A DNA stretch of 12,082 nucleotides from Tepidiphilus sp. (GTDB taxonomy: Bacteria; Pseudomonadota; Gammaproteobacteria; Burkholderiales; Rhodocyclaceae). A program made the translations under genes and the position numbers. Below the pieces are notes generated by a model. The model was given only the letters and a program-made list of their open reading frames with translations. It was not told the origin of the DNA and ran no database searches. The stretch covers positions 1 to 12,082 of the forward strand of contig JAQUGB010000035.1 of NCBI GenBank assembly GCA_028684345.1, given 5' to 3'. Shown piece by piece: positions 1-8,360 of the stretch (the first letter of the stretch is position 1; every line of letters starts with the position of its first letter).

Positions 1-136
1 CATTTTTGGCAGTTTTGAGCTTTTCCACATAAAAAAGCAAGAAGTGCCCTACCAAAGCCGCATAACCAAGCATGTAAAGATAAAAATCTATCTTGTAAAA
101 GATAAATCCTATCAGGGATATAAAAGTTATCTTCAT
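1..136 (-). CDS. Partial unrecognised AT-rich membrane-type ORF, 5' end only
   Basis: Read on the minus strand, an ATG at 136-134 opens 45 sense codons that run off the left edge of the window. The product starts MKITFISLIGFIFYK and is strongly hydrophobic and aromatic (residues about 3-17 and 22-36), suggesting one or two membrane segments. The ATG overlaps the TGA of yhdP in an ATGA arrangement. A GAGGAG ribosome-binding sequence (145-150 on the minus strand) lies 8 bases upstream, inside the end of yhdP, so translation is probably coupled. The first 132 bases are about 33% GC, far below the rest of the window, and the codons are A/T-ending, which suggests transferred DNA. At this composition an open run of 45 codons has roughly a 3% chance of arising at random. 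The in-register antisense frame is also open (2 onwards) but has no comparable start signal. I do not recognise the family. Confidence 0.5.
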   Translation of the reverse strand, partial: MKITFISLIGFIFYKIDFYLYMLGYAALVGHFLLFYVEKLKTAKN

Positions 137-3100
137 GGTGTTCTCTCCTCTCCATTCACGGAGACCGGCGGCTCCAGCGGTTTCACTTCGGGCGCGGTCC
201 ATGGCCCACTCACGTGGAAGCGCCGCCCCAGGATCCGCCCGAAGGGATCCCCCAGGATTTTCTGGCCGATGAAAGCCAGCGCTCCGGCAATCGGGTTGGC
301 GATCCCCACGGCCACCGCCGTGCTGTCCGACAATTTCGGTACTACCGTCACGTCCAGCTCTTGCGTCTGTTTGCGCAAGTCCACCATGCCGACCATCTCC
401 ACCGTCGCGCTCGGCGCCGAAATGCGCAGATTGCCCGTCGTCAGGTAGCCATCATTGAGGGCAAAGCCCCCATACAGCCGATCAAAGGCCATCCCTTTGG
501 CAAACACATCGCCGAAATCGAGCAACAAACGCCGCGGCAGGTTCTGCAGGCTCAGAATCCCCAGCAAACGCCCCACGCCAGGCTCGATCTCCTCGAACAG
601 CCCGTTGGTGACCTCGATTTCACCCGCGGCACTTAGTCGATAGAGATCGAAGTCGAGCGGCGCGCCCGGCCAATGTCCTTTCAGGGTCAAGGTCCCCTTC
701 CCGCCTTTGATGCCGCCCGTGTCGAACCAATGCCGCACCGTCTTGCCGGCATCGTCGATCGTCATCGCCGCGGAAAACGTCGTCTGTGCTTTCCCGCCGT
801 CACGCCATACCCCATTTGCCTCGATACGAAACGCCGATGGCACTTCGAGCGTGAGCGCATCGAGCGACCATCTGCCCGGCGCGAGACTCGCCTGCAAGGT
901 CAGTGCCCCCAACCAACGGTCGCCCACCCCGAATCGATCGACGGTGAGGTCGAACGCCGGCAAATGCCCTTCTTGTGGCAGGCTCTGTCCCTCGGTCACC
1001 TCCGGCATCATCAACTTCGCAAACCGCCCTTCGACGCGTTCCGCCCCCCCCTTACCCAAGGTCACACGCACGTCGCCCTGGGCTTCGTCCGCAGCCACCG
1101 CCAGCGACCAGACCGGTCCTTTGTTCTCGCCCTGCACACGCACCCGATGCCAATTCCGCGCAAGAAAACGCGCCCGTGCCGTATCCACCTCTAGCGCGAC
1201 GAACGCCGTTCCCTCAGCCCCATCGCCGATGCCCTCGACCACCGCCAGCCAGCGATCCAGATCGAGCTCGGGGGCAGCAAACCGTAGGCGTCCTCCCCTG
1301 CGTGGAGCGGGCGGCGCATTCACCGTGCCCACCACCGCAGCCCAGGCGCCGTCACGGGCACGCACGAAACGCAGGCGCTCTCCCAGCTGCACCTTGGCCT
1401 CCATGCCCGAGGGCAAGAACGCGAATTCCGCCCGGCTCGGCCAACGCGCCCCCGCGGCCTTGTCGAGCGGCGGTGGCAGCTCCGACCCCATGCCCGAGAG
1501 ATCGGAAGTGAGCACCAGCTCCGGCCCTTCCTTGGCAAAAGTCATCGTTCCGCTCACCGCCGTCGCACCCGACAGCGGCAGCTTGCCGAACACGGCCAAG
1601 AGCTGAGCCGCCGAGAACGACCCTTGCAGGGCGAGTTTCGGCGGATCGCCTCCACGCCATTTCGCCGTCACCGGCGCGTCCCACCACTTGCCCTCGGCCT
1701 GGGCCGAACGCACGCCATGCCCGTCGAACACCACTTCGCCGCGAATCTGCTCGATCGGCCAGCCGGTTACTTGCGCCGGGATCCGCCCCTCGGAAAACGT
1801 CAACGTCCCGCTCACCCCGTGCAACAGATCGCCGGCGAGCGGCAAGGTCAGCGCCAAGCGTAGCGCCGCCTTCGCCTCCAGCTGCACCGTTTGCAGGGCC
1901 GAGAGCGGCAGATCCTCCCGCAAAGGGCTGGCGGCGGCATAGCGCAGAAACGCCGACCACGGCCCCTCGGCCTCGCCCGCCACCGTCAGCACCGGAATCT
2001 CGGCATCGAACTCAGGGATGAAGGCGCGGATCGGTCCGAACCGCACCTCCTGCGCTTGGGCCTGGGCCACCTCGATCGCCACCGCGCCCCGATCGAAAGT
2101 CACTACCCCCTTCACCTGCTCGAATTCCGGCCACTGCGGCGCGAAACGCAGCGTCACCCCTTCGAGCGGCAGGCGCAGCCAGAACTCCCCCCCGTCATCG
2201 CGAAACGGAAAGTCGGCAAGCGGCCCGCGCAAGCGGAACTCCACGGCAGAGAGCTTGCCGGCCACCAGGGCATCGTGTAGCCACTCCTGCACGTGCGGCC
2301 CCACCGCCCTCCCGGGTAAATAGCGCACCAGCCGGTCGAGCACCACCTCGTCGAGCGATCCTTGCAAATCGGCCACGTCGCCGGTGCGCGCCAGCCGATA
2401 GTGACCAGACAACTGCGCCGTGAAATCCTCGGTCCGCAGCCGCCCTTCTTCGAACGTCAGATCGTAGCCGTTCCCGTCGTACGCCCAGCGCCCTTGGAAC
2501 ACGCCCTCGGGCACCGTCACCGTCTCGAGCCGCGGCCACACCGCCGGCCAGCTCATCGCCCCTTGCGCAACCGACAGCGCGAATTCGCCCCCTGCGCGAT
2601 CCCCCGCGATGCGCCCGCTCACACCGCGCACGCCGAAGGAATCTCCTACCGCAGACCAGCCCACTTTTTCCAAGGTGAGGTCGAGCGAATGCAGGCTCTG
2701 CCCACTCGAGACCACCACGCCGGAGACCGACCCCTGCGGCCGCAAGCCCGCTGCCTGCGGCCACCACAGCTCGAGCGACTCACCGCCGATCTCCTTCAGG
2801 TCGAAATGCGCTTCCACCCGCCCCAGGCGCGAACCGGAAAGCAACACCGCCGCATGCCGCACCGCATCCGGCGCTTCTCCCTCGAACCCCGCCTGCCAGC
2901 CCCACACCCCCATCGCCAGCGCAAGCGAGCCTCGGGCGAGCGCTTCACGGCCCTCGCGCCGCCAGACGAGCCGCGCTTCGCCCACTTCGACGCTCACCCC
3001 GGCCGGCAAGCCGGCCGAGGGTGCGGCACCGCCGGAGCGCAGTCCCTGTACGAATACCGCCGCATCGTCTACCCGCACTTGCGCCGCCGGCACGAGGATC

Positions 3101-3435
3101 TGCACGACCCCCTTGCCAGCGCGCCAGGCCGCCCATCCCCCGCCCAGGGTCACCCGCACGAGCGGCAGCGAGGCCTCGGCGCCGTCGGCATGAACCTGCA
3201 CGTCGCTTGCCACCGCCTCCGGCCACCAGCCGTTCCACTGCCCTTCCAGCCGACCGACCGAGACCTCCATCCCGCTGCGCACCGAGAGCTCGCGCACCAG
3301 CGCCTCGCGCCACAGGTCGAGCTCCGGCCACAGCCAGAACCGCAACGCCGCGAGCAGCATCACCATCAGCACCGCCGCAACGCCTAGGATCATCGCCGCC
3401 GCGATCCCCAGCCTGCGCCCCACCGTTGCGCTCAT
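133..3435 (-). CDS. yhdP: YhdP family AsmA-like envelope protein (DUF3971 / AsmA C-terminal)
   Basis: This is a large inner-membrane-anchored protein of the AsmA/TamB clan. Known members form long periplasmic beta-groove structures linked to phospholipid transport to the outer membrane and to the permeability barrier; the role here is inferred from the family. From the ATG the protein has 1100 residues, somewhat shorter than E. coli YhdP (about 1266). A single membrane segment lies near residues 9-34, and the rest is periplasmic and beta-rich. The C-terminus is diagnostic: from about residue 955 it carries the family pattern with NLPRRLLLDFGDVFAKG, then FDRLYGGF, an NPIAGALAFIGQKIL stretch and a final VSGPW. 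A GGAGG sequence (3448-3452, minus) lies 12 bases before the ATG and 9 bases before a TTG at 3438, so the start could be that TTG, giving one more residue. It is divergent from glnE, and its stop overlaps the next minus-strand ORF. Confidence 0.93.
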   Translation of the reverse strand: MSATVGRRLGIAAAMILGVAAVLMVMLLAALRFWLWPELDLWREALVRELSVRSGMEVSVGRLEGQWNGWWPEAVASDVQVHADGAEASLPLVRVTLGGGWAAWRAGKGVVQILVPAAQVRVDDAAVFVQGLRSGGAAPSAGLPAGVSVEVGEARLVWRREGREALARGSLALAMGVWGWQAGFEGEAPDAVRHAAVLLSGSRLGRVEAHFDLKEIGGESLELWWPQAAGLRPQGSVSGVVVSSGQSLHSLDLTLEKVGWSAVGDSFGVRGVSGRIAGDRAGGEFALSVAQGAMSWPAVWPRLETVTVPEGVFQGRWAYDGNGYDLTFEEGRLRTEDFTAQLSGHYRLARTGDVADLQGSLDEVVLDRLVRYLPGRAVGPHVQEWLHDALVAGKLSAVEFRLRGPLADFPFRDDGGEFWLRLPLEGVTLRFAPQWPEFEQVKGVVTFDRGAVAIEVAQAQAQEVRFGPIRAFIPEFDAEIPVLTVAGEAEGPWSAFLRYAAASPLREDLPLSALQTVQLEAKAALRLALTLPLAGDLLHGVSGTLTFSEGRIPAQVTGWPIEQIRGEVVFDGHGVRSAQAEGKWWDAPVTAKWRGGDPPKLALQGSFSAAQLLAVFGKLPLSGATAVSGTMTFAKEGPELVLTSDLSGMGSELPPPLDKAAGARWPSRAEFAFLPSGMEAKVQLGERLRFVRARDGAWAAVVGTVNAPPAPRRGGRLRFAAPELDLDRWLAVVEGIGDGAEGTAFVALEVDTARARFLARNWHRVRVQGENKGPVWSLAVAADEAQGDVRVTLGKGGAERVEGRFAKLMMPEVTEGQSLPQEGHLPAFDLTVDRFGVGDRWLGALTLQASLAPGRWSLDALTLEVPSAFRIEANGVWRDGGKAQTTFSAAMTIDDAGKTVRHWFDTGGIKGGKGTLTLKGHWPGAPLDFDLYRLSAAGEIEVTNGLFEEIEPGVGRLLGILSLQNLPRRLLLDFGDVFAKGMAFDRLYGGFALNDGYLTTGNLRISAPSATVEMVGMVDLRKQTQELDVTVVPKLSDSTAVAVGIANPIAGALAFIGQKILGDPFGRILGRRFHVSGPWTAPEVKPLEPPVSVNGEERTP
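145..150 (-). promoter_or_regulatory. Ribosome-binding site of the left-edge ORF, inside yhdP
   Basis: The minus strand reads GAGGAG here, 8 bases before the ATG at 136. It lies in the final codons of yhdP, which is the typical layout for translational coupling of an overlapping downstream gene. It is the main reason for preferring the minus-strand reading of the AT-rich end. Confidence 0.5.
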
Positions 3436-3464
3436 CAACCCCCGAACCCTCCACGACGCATTAC

Positions 3465-3492
3465 ATTACAATGGACGAGCCCGCATTGTAAC
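3465..3492 (-). promoter_or_regulatory. Candidate yhdP promoter
   Basis: On the minus strand GTTACA (3492-3487, four of six matches to the -35 consensus) is followed after 16 bases by TGTAAT (3470-3465, five of six matches to the -10 consensus). This would start transcription about 20-25 bases before the yhdP start codon. It overlaps the inverted repeat almost completely, so a protein bound there would block it. The call rests on hexamer similarity only. Confidence 0.35.
3466..3491. repeat. Perfect 8-bp inverted repeat in the yhdP-glnE divergent region
   Basis: TTACAATG (3466-3473) and CATTGTAA (3484-3491) are exact reverse complements separated by 10 bases. The site fills the centre of the short divergent intergenic region, which is AT-richer than its surroundings. 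Spacing and symmetry fit a dimeric transcription factor operator. The arms also contain -10-like hexamers on both strands: TACAAT at 3467-3472 on plus, and its mirror at 3485-3490 on minus. I cannot match it to a named regulator. Confidence 0.45.
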
Positions 3493-3514
3493 GGACGCCC
3501 ACCCCGAGCCTGTC

Positions 3515-6190
3515 ATGCCGACCCTGCCCGCTCCTTACGCCGAAACCCTCCGTTACAGCCCCTTCCTCGCGCGTCTGCTCGAATCGCGTCCCTGGCTCAC
3601 GGAACGGCTCGCCGCCACGCTCGACCTCCCCATCGACCGCGAGGCGATGCAGACGTTCCTTGCCCATCCGCCCGGTCCGCTACCGTTCGACGCCGATGAG
3701 CGGCTGGAAGCCGCCCTGCGCCGGCTACGCACCCGAGTTCTGGCGCACGTCGCCCTACGCGATCTCGCCGGCCGCGCCGATCTCGACGAAGTCACCGGCA
3801 CCATGACCACGCTGGCCGAAGTCGCCCTGGAAGCCGCCCACGACCACGCCTTCGAGCGCCTCATCGAACGCCACGGCCGTCCGCTCTCCCCCTCCGGCTG
3901 GGAACAGGAACTCCTCGTCGTCGGCATGGGCAAGCTCGGCGGGCGCGAACTCAACGTCTCCTCCGACATCGACCTCGTCTTCCTCTACCCCGAAGACGGC
4001 GACACCGCAGGCCCCAAGATCCTCAGCAACTTCGAATTCTTCGAGCGGCTCGGCCGGCGCCTCATCCACACGCTCTCCGCTCCCACCGCCGACGGTTTCG
4101 TCTTCCGCGTCGACATGCGCCTGCGCCCGCACGGCGACTCCGGGCCGCTCGTGTGCTCCTTCGACATGCTCGAAGACTACCTCCTTACCCAGGGGCGGGA
4201 ATGGGAGCGCTATGCCTGGATCAAAGGGCGGGTGCTGCGCGGCGAGCGCTGGCAGGAACTCGAAGCCCTCGTGCGCCCTTTCGTCTTTCGCAAATACCTC
4301 GACTACGGCGCGATCGAAGCCATGCGGGCGCTGCACGCCCAGATCCGCCACGAAGTGATGCGGCAGGATCGGCTCGACGACGTCAAGCTCGGCCCCGGCG
4401 GCATCCGCGAGATCGAGTTCATCGCCCAGGTCCACCAGCTCATCCGCGGCGGCCGCGACCCCGCACTCCAGATCCGCCCCACACGCCAGGTGCTGCGCCG
4501 GCTCGCCGAACGCGACATCCTACCCGCCGAGACCGCCGCGGCCCTCGACGAGGCTTACGTCTTCCTGCGTCGCGTCGAGCACCGCCTGCAATACTGGGAA
4601 GACGCGCAGACCCATCGCCTGCCGCGCGACGAGCAGCAGCGCGAACTGCTCGCCCAGGCGATGGGATACTCCGAATGGACCGGCTTCGAGCGCGAATTAC
4701 GACGCCACCGCGAGCGCGTCGCCGCCGAATTCACGCACGTCTTCGGGCAGGAAGAGCGAAGTACCACCGTGGCCATCCCGGTGCTCGGCGCCGCCGTCGA
4801 CGAACTCGAGCACTGTCTGCAAGAACGCGGCTTCGCGCGGCCCGCCGAACTCGCCCGACGCATCGACGCCTTCCGCGCCTCACCGCGCACCCGCGCGCTC
4901 ACCGCAGCCGACCGCAGCCGGCTCGAAGCCCTACTGCCGCGCGCCATCGACATCGCCGCCGCGCATCCCAAACGCGACGACGTGCTCGAACGCCTCCTCG
5001 AACTCTTCGAAGCCATCGGCCGGCGCAGCGCCTACCTCTCGCTGCTGCAGGAATACCCGCAGGCGCTGCGCCGCGTGGCCGAACTCGTCGGCGCGGCGCG
5101 CCAGGCCGCCACCTACCTCTCGCGCCACCCCATCCTGCTCGACGAGATCCTCGACGAGCGCCACCTCGACGAAGAACCCGACTGGCCCGCTTTCGCGCAC
5201 GAGCTCGAACGTCTGCTCGATGCGCTCGAACCCGATGCCGAACGCCAGATGGACCTGATGCGCGAACACCACCACGCCCAAGCCTTTCGCCTGCTCATGC
5301 GCGACCTCGCCGGGCGACTCACGGTGGAGCGCCTCTCGGACCACCTCTCGGCGCTCGCCGACACGCTGCTCAACCTCACCCTGCGCTACGTCTGGCGCAA
5401 GCTGCGCCGCCGCCACACCGACACCCCCCGCTTCGCCGTGATCGCCTATGGCAAACTCGGCAGCAAGGAGCTGGGTTACGTCTCCGATCTCGACCTCGTC
5501 TACCTCTTCGACGACCCCCACCCCGACGCACTCGAAACCTACACCCGCTACGCCCAGCGCATCAACACCTGGCTCTCCACCCGTACCGCCGCCGGCATCC
5601 TCTACGAAGTCGACCTGCGCCTGCGCCCCGACGGCGAGGCCGGACTCCCCGTCACGCCGCTCGAAGGCTTCCACCGCTATCAACGCGAGAAAGCCTGGAC
5701 CTGGGAACACCAAGCGCTCACCCGAGCCCGCTTCTGCGCCGGCGACCCCGAACTCGGCGCGCGCTTCGAATCCATCCGCCGCGAGATCCTCTGCCTGCCG
5801 CGCGATCCCGCCAAGCTCAGGGAAGAAGTGCTCGCCATGCGGCAAAAGATGCGCGACGCCCACCCCTCCCGTCCCGGCCTCTTTCACCTCAAACACGACC
5901 CGGGCGGTCTCGTCGACGTCGAATTCCTCGTGCAATACCTCGTGCTCGCGCACGCCCACGAACACCCCGAACTCACCGCGAACACCGGTAACATCGCCCT
6001 ACTACGCTGTGCGGCGCAGATGGGGCTCATCGACGCCACGCTCGCCCGGCAGGTCGCCGACGCCTACCGCGAACTGCGTCGGCTGCAGCACCGCCAACGC
6101 CTCGACGAACTTCCGGCCGTCGTCCCCGAAGACGGAACCACGGCCCTGCGCGAGCCCATCATCGCCCTATGGCGGCAAATTTTCAGCTGA
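3515..6190 (+). CDS. glnE: Bifunctional glutamine synthetase adenylyltransferase / adenylyl-removing enzyme
   Basis: GlnE switches glutamine synthetase off by adenylylating a tyrosine and on again by phosphorolytic removal of AMP. In the known system it responds to glutamine and to the PII protein (uridylylated or not). The 891-residue product has the expected two-copy layout. An N-terminal adenylyl-removase nucleotidyltransferase domain carries VVGMGKLGGRELNVSSDIDL at about 135-154. The C-terminal adenylyltransferase domain carries IAYGKLGSKELGYVSDLDL at about 643-661. Each has the GKLG loop and the paired acidic residues (D151/D153 and D658/D660) that bind metal. The length is close to the E. 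coli enzyme (946). The ATG at 3515 has only a poor ribosome-binding sequence. It is the first gene of an operon with the CYTH-CHAD gene (16-base gap) and sixA. It is intact, with both active sites kept. Confidence 0.97.
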   Translation: MPTLPAPYAETLRYSPFLARLLESRPWLTERLAATLDLPIDREAMQTFLAHPPGPLPFDADERLEAALRRLRTRVLAHVALRDLAGRADLDEVTGTMTTLAEVALEAAHDHAFERLIERHGRPLSPSGWEQELLVVGMGKLGGRELNVSSDIDLVFLYPEDGDTAGPKILSNFEFFERLGRRLIHTLSAPTADGFVFRVDMRLRPHGDSGPLVCSFDMLEDYLLTQGREWERYAWIKGRVLRGERWQELEALVRPFVFRKYLDYGAIEAMRALHAQIRHEVMRQDRLDDVKLGPGGIREIEFIAQVHQLIRGGRDPALQIRPTRQVLRRLAERDILPAETAAALDEAYVFLRRVEHRLQYWEDAQTHRLPRDEQQRELLAQAMGYSEWTGFERELRRHRERVAAEFTHVFGQEERSTTVAIPVLGAAVDELEHCLQERGFARPAELARRIDAFRASPRTRALTAADRSRLEALLPRAIDIAAAHPKRDDVLERLLELFEAIGRRSAYLSLLQEYPQALRRVAELVGAARQAATYLSRHPILLDEILDERHLDEEPDWPAFAHELERLLDALEPDAERQMDLMREHHHAQAFRLLMRDLAGRLTVERLSDHLSALADTLLNLTLRYVWRKLRRRHTDTPRFAVIAYGKLGSKELGYVSDLDLVYLFDDPHPDALETYTRYAQRINTWLSTRTAAGILYEVDLRLRPDGEAGLPVTPLEGFHRYQREKAWTWEHQALTRARFCAGDPELGARFESIRREILCLPRDPAKLREEVLAMRQKMRDAHPSRPGLFHLKHDPGGLVDVEFLVQYLVLAHAHEHPELTANTGNIALLRCAAQMGLIDATLARQVADAYRELRRLQHRQRLDELPAVVPEDGTTALREPIIALWRQIFS

Positions 6191-6195
6191 TGCAC

Positions 6196-6200
6196 GAGGA
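6196..6200 (+). promoter_or_regulatory. Ribosome-binding site that decides the CYTH-CHAD start
   Basis: GAGGA ends directly against an in-frame ATG at 6201, too close to be used, but stands 6 bases before the ATG at 6207. The start is therefore placed at 6207, where the protein begins MAVETELKLG and the CYTH signature sits at the N-terminus as is usual. Confidence 0.6.
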
Positions 6201-6206
6201 ATGGAC

Positions 6207-7700
6207 ATGGCCGTCGAAACCGAACTCAAACTCGGAATCCGCCGCGGCGATCTGCCGAAGCTGCGCGCCCACCCCCTGCTTGCCACGGTACGTCATCACC
6301 CGCCGGTGCGCGTCGACAACACCTATTACGACACGCAAGACGAGACCCTCGCGCGCCACGGCATCGCCCTGCGCCTGCGTCGCATGGCGGGACGCACACT
6401 CCTCACCGTCAAAACCGCCGCTCCCAGCCGCGGCGGGCTCTCCTCGCGCCAGGAATGGGAAGCCCCCTGGCCCGGTACGTTCGACTTCGCCTTCGTCGAA
6501 AACGACGCCGTGCGCGAGCGCCTGGAAAAAGTCCGCGAGCGCCTCGAACCGCGCTTTCGCACCCGCTTTCGCCGCGAGCTCTGGGAACTCCCCCTCGGCG
6601 AGGGGCACATCGAGATCGCGCTCGACCTCGGCCGGCTGGAAGCCGGCGCAGCGAAATTGCCGATCCATGAGCTCGAACTCGAAGCCTACGCCGTCCCCGC
6701 CGCCGAACTCTTGACGCTCGCCCGGGCGCTGGCGCAAGACATCTCCCTGTGGCCCGAGAATCGCAGCAAGGCCGAGCGCGCACTGCAACTCGCCGCCGGC
6801 ACCTGGGCCGCACCGGTCAAGGCGATCGAAGTCGAACTCGACCCCAAAGGCGACCCCCTCGCGGCGCTGCGCGCCCTCGCCGACGAAGTGCTCGCCCACT
6901 GGAGCGGCAACCTAGCGCTCATCCCCTACCGCCACGACCCCGAATACCTGCACCAGATCCGCGTCGCGCTGCGCCGGCTGCGCGCGCTCCTGCAGATCTT
7001 CGAGCCAGTCACCGGCCCCGAATTCGCGGCCCAATGGCGCGAACGACTCGGCGAGCTCGCCGCCGAACTCGGTCAGGCACGCGACCTCGACGTGCTCCTC
7101 GACGAGCTGCTGACCCCCGCCCTCGAACGCTGCCCCGTCGAGCGCGAAGCCCTCGGCGAGCTCGCCGCGCGGCTCTCCAGCGAGCGCGACAAACTGCGCC
7201 GCCGCAGCGGCCGGCTCGATCCCGGCCGCCACGGACGGGTGCTCCTCGACTTCCTCGCCGCGCTCGAGGCGCTGCCCGGCAACGCCCTCATCCGCGCCAG
7301 CGACCTGCGTCACTTCGCCCGCGACCGGGTCGCAGCGCTACGCAAGAAAGCCCGCCGGCGGTTCGCCGCCCACCTCGCCGAGCCTTCGCCCGAAACAAAA
7401 CATCGGCTGCGCATCGCCCTCAAAAAGCTGCGCTATGGGCTAGAATTCTTTCAATCCCTGTGGCGAGGCAAGACCACCGCCCGCGCATTGGCCCGACTCA
7501 AACGGGCCCTCGACGTGCTCGGCCACGCCCAAGATTGGCACGCGGCGCAAGACATGCTCACCCAGCGGCAAAAACGCCATCCCGACGAGCGGCTCGCCGC
7601 CGCCGTGCTGCTTGCCTGGCACCACGAGCGCATCGCCCGCAACGCCGCCGAGATCCTCGGCAACCTCGAAGACTGGCTCGAAGACGACCTCACCGGATGA
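6207..7700 (+). CDS. CYTH and CHAD domain protein, probable inorganic triphosphatase (YgiF type)
   Basis: The 497-residue protein joins an N-terminal CYTH domain (about 1-200) to a C-terminal CHAD domain (about 215-495). CYTH enzymes fold as an eight-stranded tunnel that binds and cleaves triphosphates. The expected charged residues are visible: the ExExK signature E4-x-E6-x-K8, R56/R58, K69, E83/E85, E135/E137, the E155/E157/E159 strand and K188. The CHAD part is helical and rich in Arg, with conserved basic helices around YLHQIRVALRRLR (about 247-259) and KHRLRIALKKLRY further on; CHAD domains bind polyphosphate. E. coli YgiF (433 residues) has the same architecture, acts on inorganic triphosphate, and its gene lies beside glnE as here. 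Activity on triphosphate is inferred from the family. Thiamine triphosphate is another possible substrate. Its stop codon overlaps the sixA start. Confidence 0.92.
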   Translation: MAVETELKLGIRRGDLPKLRAHPLLATVRHHPPVRVDNTYYDTQDETLARHGIALRLRRMAGRTLLTVKTAAPSRGGLSSRQEWEAPWPGTFDFAFVENDAVRERLEKVRERLEPRFRTRFRRELWELPLGEGHIEIALDLGRLEAGAAKLPIHELELEAYAVPAAELLTLARALAQDISLWPENRSKAERALQLAAGTWAAPVKAIEVELDPKGDPLAALRALADEVLAHWSGNLALIPYRHDPEYLHQIRVALRRLRALLQIFEPVTGPEFAAQWRERLGELAAELGQARDLDVLLDELLTPALERCPVEREALGELAARLSSERDKLRRRSGRLDPGRHGRVLLDFLAALEALPGNALIRASDLRHFARDRVAALRKKARRRFAAHLAEPSPETKHRLRIALKKLRYGLEFFQSLWRGKTTARALARLKRALDVLGHAQDWHAAQDMLTQRQKRHPDERLAAAVLLAWHHERIARNAAEILGNLEDWLEDDLTG

Positions 7701-8161
7701 CCGACATGGACCTGCTGTTGTGGCGCCACGCCGAAGCCCAAGACGGGCACGACGACCTCGCCCGCCCCCTCACCGAACACGGACACCGGCAGGCCAAGCG
7801 CATCGCCCGCTGGCTGGAACGGCATGCTCCCGAGAATCTGCGCCGCTGCTGTAGCCCCGCGCGTCGCGCCCGTGAAACGCTCGAAGCCTGGACCCGGTCC
7901 TACGAACTCCTCCCCGACGCAGCCCCCGGTGCCGCCCCGCTGGCCGTGCTCGCCGCCATCGGCTGGCCCGAGCTCGAGCGCCCCACCCTCATCGTCGGCC
8001 ATCAACCCACCCTCGGCGGTATCGCCTCCCTCGTCCTTGCTGGACAGCAAAGCACATGGTCGATCCGGCGCGGCGCCCTGTGGTGGTTCAAACGCCGCCA
8101 GCGCCACGGCCACGCCGAGACGGTGCTGCGCGTCGTCCTCGATCCGGAACTGCTCGACTAA
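7697..8161 (+). CDS. sixA: Phosphohistidine phosphatase SixA
   Basis: This 154-residue protein belongs to the histidine phosphatase superfamily. It has the N-terminal catalytic LLLWRHAEA motif, in which R10 and H11 hold the phosphate and form the phosphohistidine intermediate. A second catalytic histidine lies in the GHQPTL motif (H102). The short length without an insertion domain is typical of SixA, which in E. coli removes phosphate from histidine on phosphotransfer proteins such as ArcB or the nitrogen PTS protein NPr. The ATG at 7697 overlaps the TGA of the CYTH-CHAD gene (ATGA), with no clear ribosome-binding sequence, so coupling is likely. A second in-frame ATG at 7706 would remove three residues and is equally compatible with the family. 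SixA and CHAD genes are often neighbours. The partner protein dephosphorylated here is unknown. Confidence 0.9.
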   Translation: MTDMDLLLWRHAEAQDGHDDLARPLTEHGHRQAKRIARWLERHAPENLRRCCSPARRARETLEAWTRSYELLPDAAPGAAPLAVLAAIGWPELERPTLIVGHQPTLGGIASLVLAGQQSTWSIRRGALWWFKRRQRHGHAETVLRVVLDPELLD

Positions 8162-8309
8162 GACGCCATTCGAGGCGAACGGTACCGACCGGCTCTTCCT
8201 TGCCTTGCGGGCCGTACCCTCTGCCGCGCAACGCGCAAACCGGCCTCGCACGGTTGCAGATCAAGGAGCCCGTAACCCGAGGCCGAAAAACCGTCCCCCT
8301 CATCCCCTA

Positions 8310-8338
8310 TTGCAGCGCATCAAACATGGGATTACACT
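8310..8338 (+). promoter_or_regulatory. Candidate promoter in the gap after sixA
   Basis: The 203 bases between sixA and the next gene hold no convincing ORF and no hairpin with a T-run terminator. TTGCAG (8310-8315) and TACACT (8333-8338) are separated by 17 bases and match three and four positions of the sigma-70 consensus. Transcription would then begin just before the T7 run at 8341-8347. If this is right, an in-frame ATG at 8326 lies upstream of the transcript and cannot be the start of the next gene. Confidence 0.3.
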
Positions 8339-8348
8339 CGTTTTTTTC

Positions 8349-8360
8349 GCAACAAGTTGC
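8349..8360. repeat. Short palindrome just before the 312-residue gene
   Basis: GCAAC-AA-GTTGC is a 5-bp inverted repeat with a 2-base centre, ending 4 bases before the ATG at 8365, exactly where a ribosome-binding sequence would be expected. The loop is too short for a good RNA hairpin. It could be half of an operator or chance. Confidence 0.2.

Noticed and set aside
2..448. Plus-strand open frame running from the left edge into the antisense of yhdP
   Set aside because: Two thirds of it is antisense to a clearly real gene, it has no ribosome-binding sequence at its first ATG (44), and it is in register with the minus-strand ORF, which explains why both are open. It could only be real if foreign DNA had been joined here.
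1316..1962. Minus-strand frames inside yhdP that look open for up to 200 codons
   Set aside because: They give Arg/Gly/Ala-rich products without family motifs and lie wholly inside yhdP.
4153..5991. Long open frame overlapping glnE in another frame
   Set aside because: The translation is a low-complexity Arg/Pro/Ala product typical of a shifted frame in GC-rich coding DNA, and glnE has both catalytic motifs in the other frame.
6749..7696. Upstream extension of the sixA frame inside the CYTH-CHAD gene
   Set aside because: The extension is Arg/Pro/Ala-rich out-of-frame sequence; the SixA fold starts at the ATG overlapping the previous stop.
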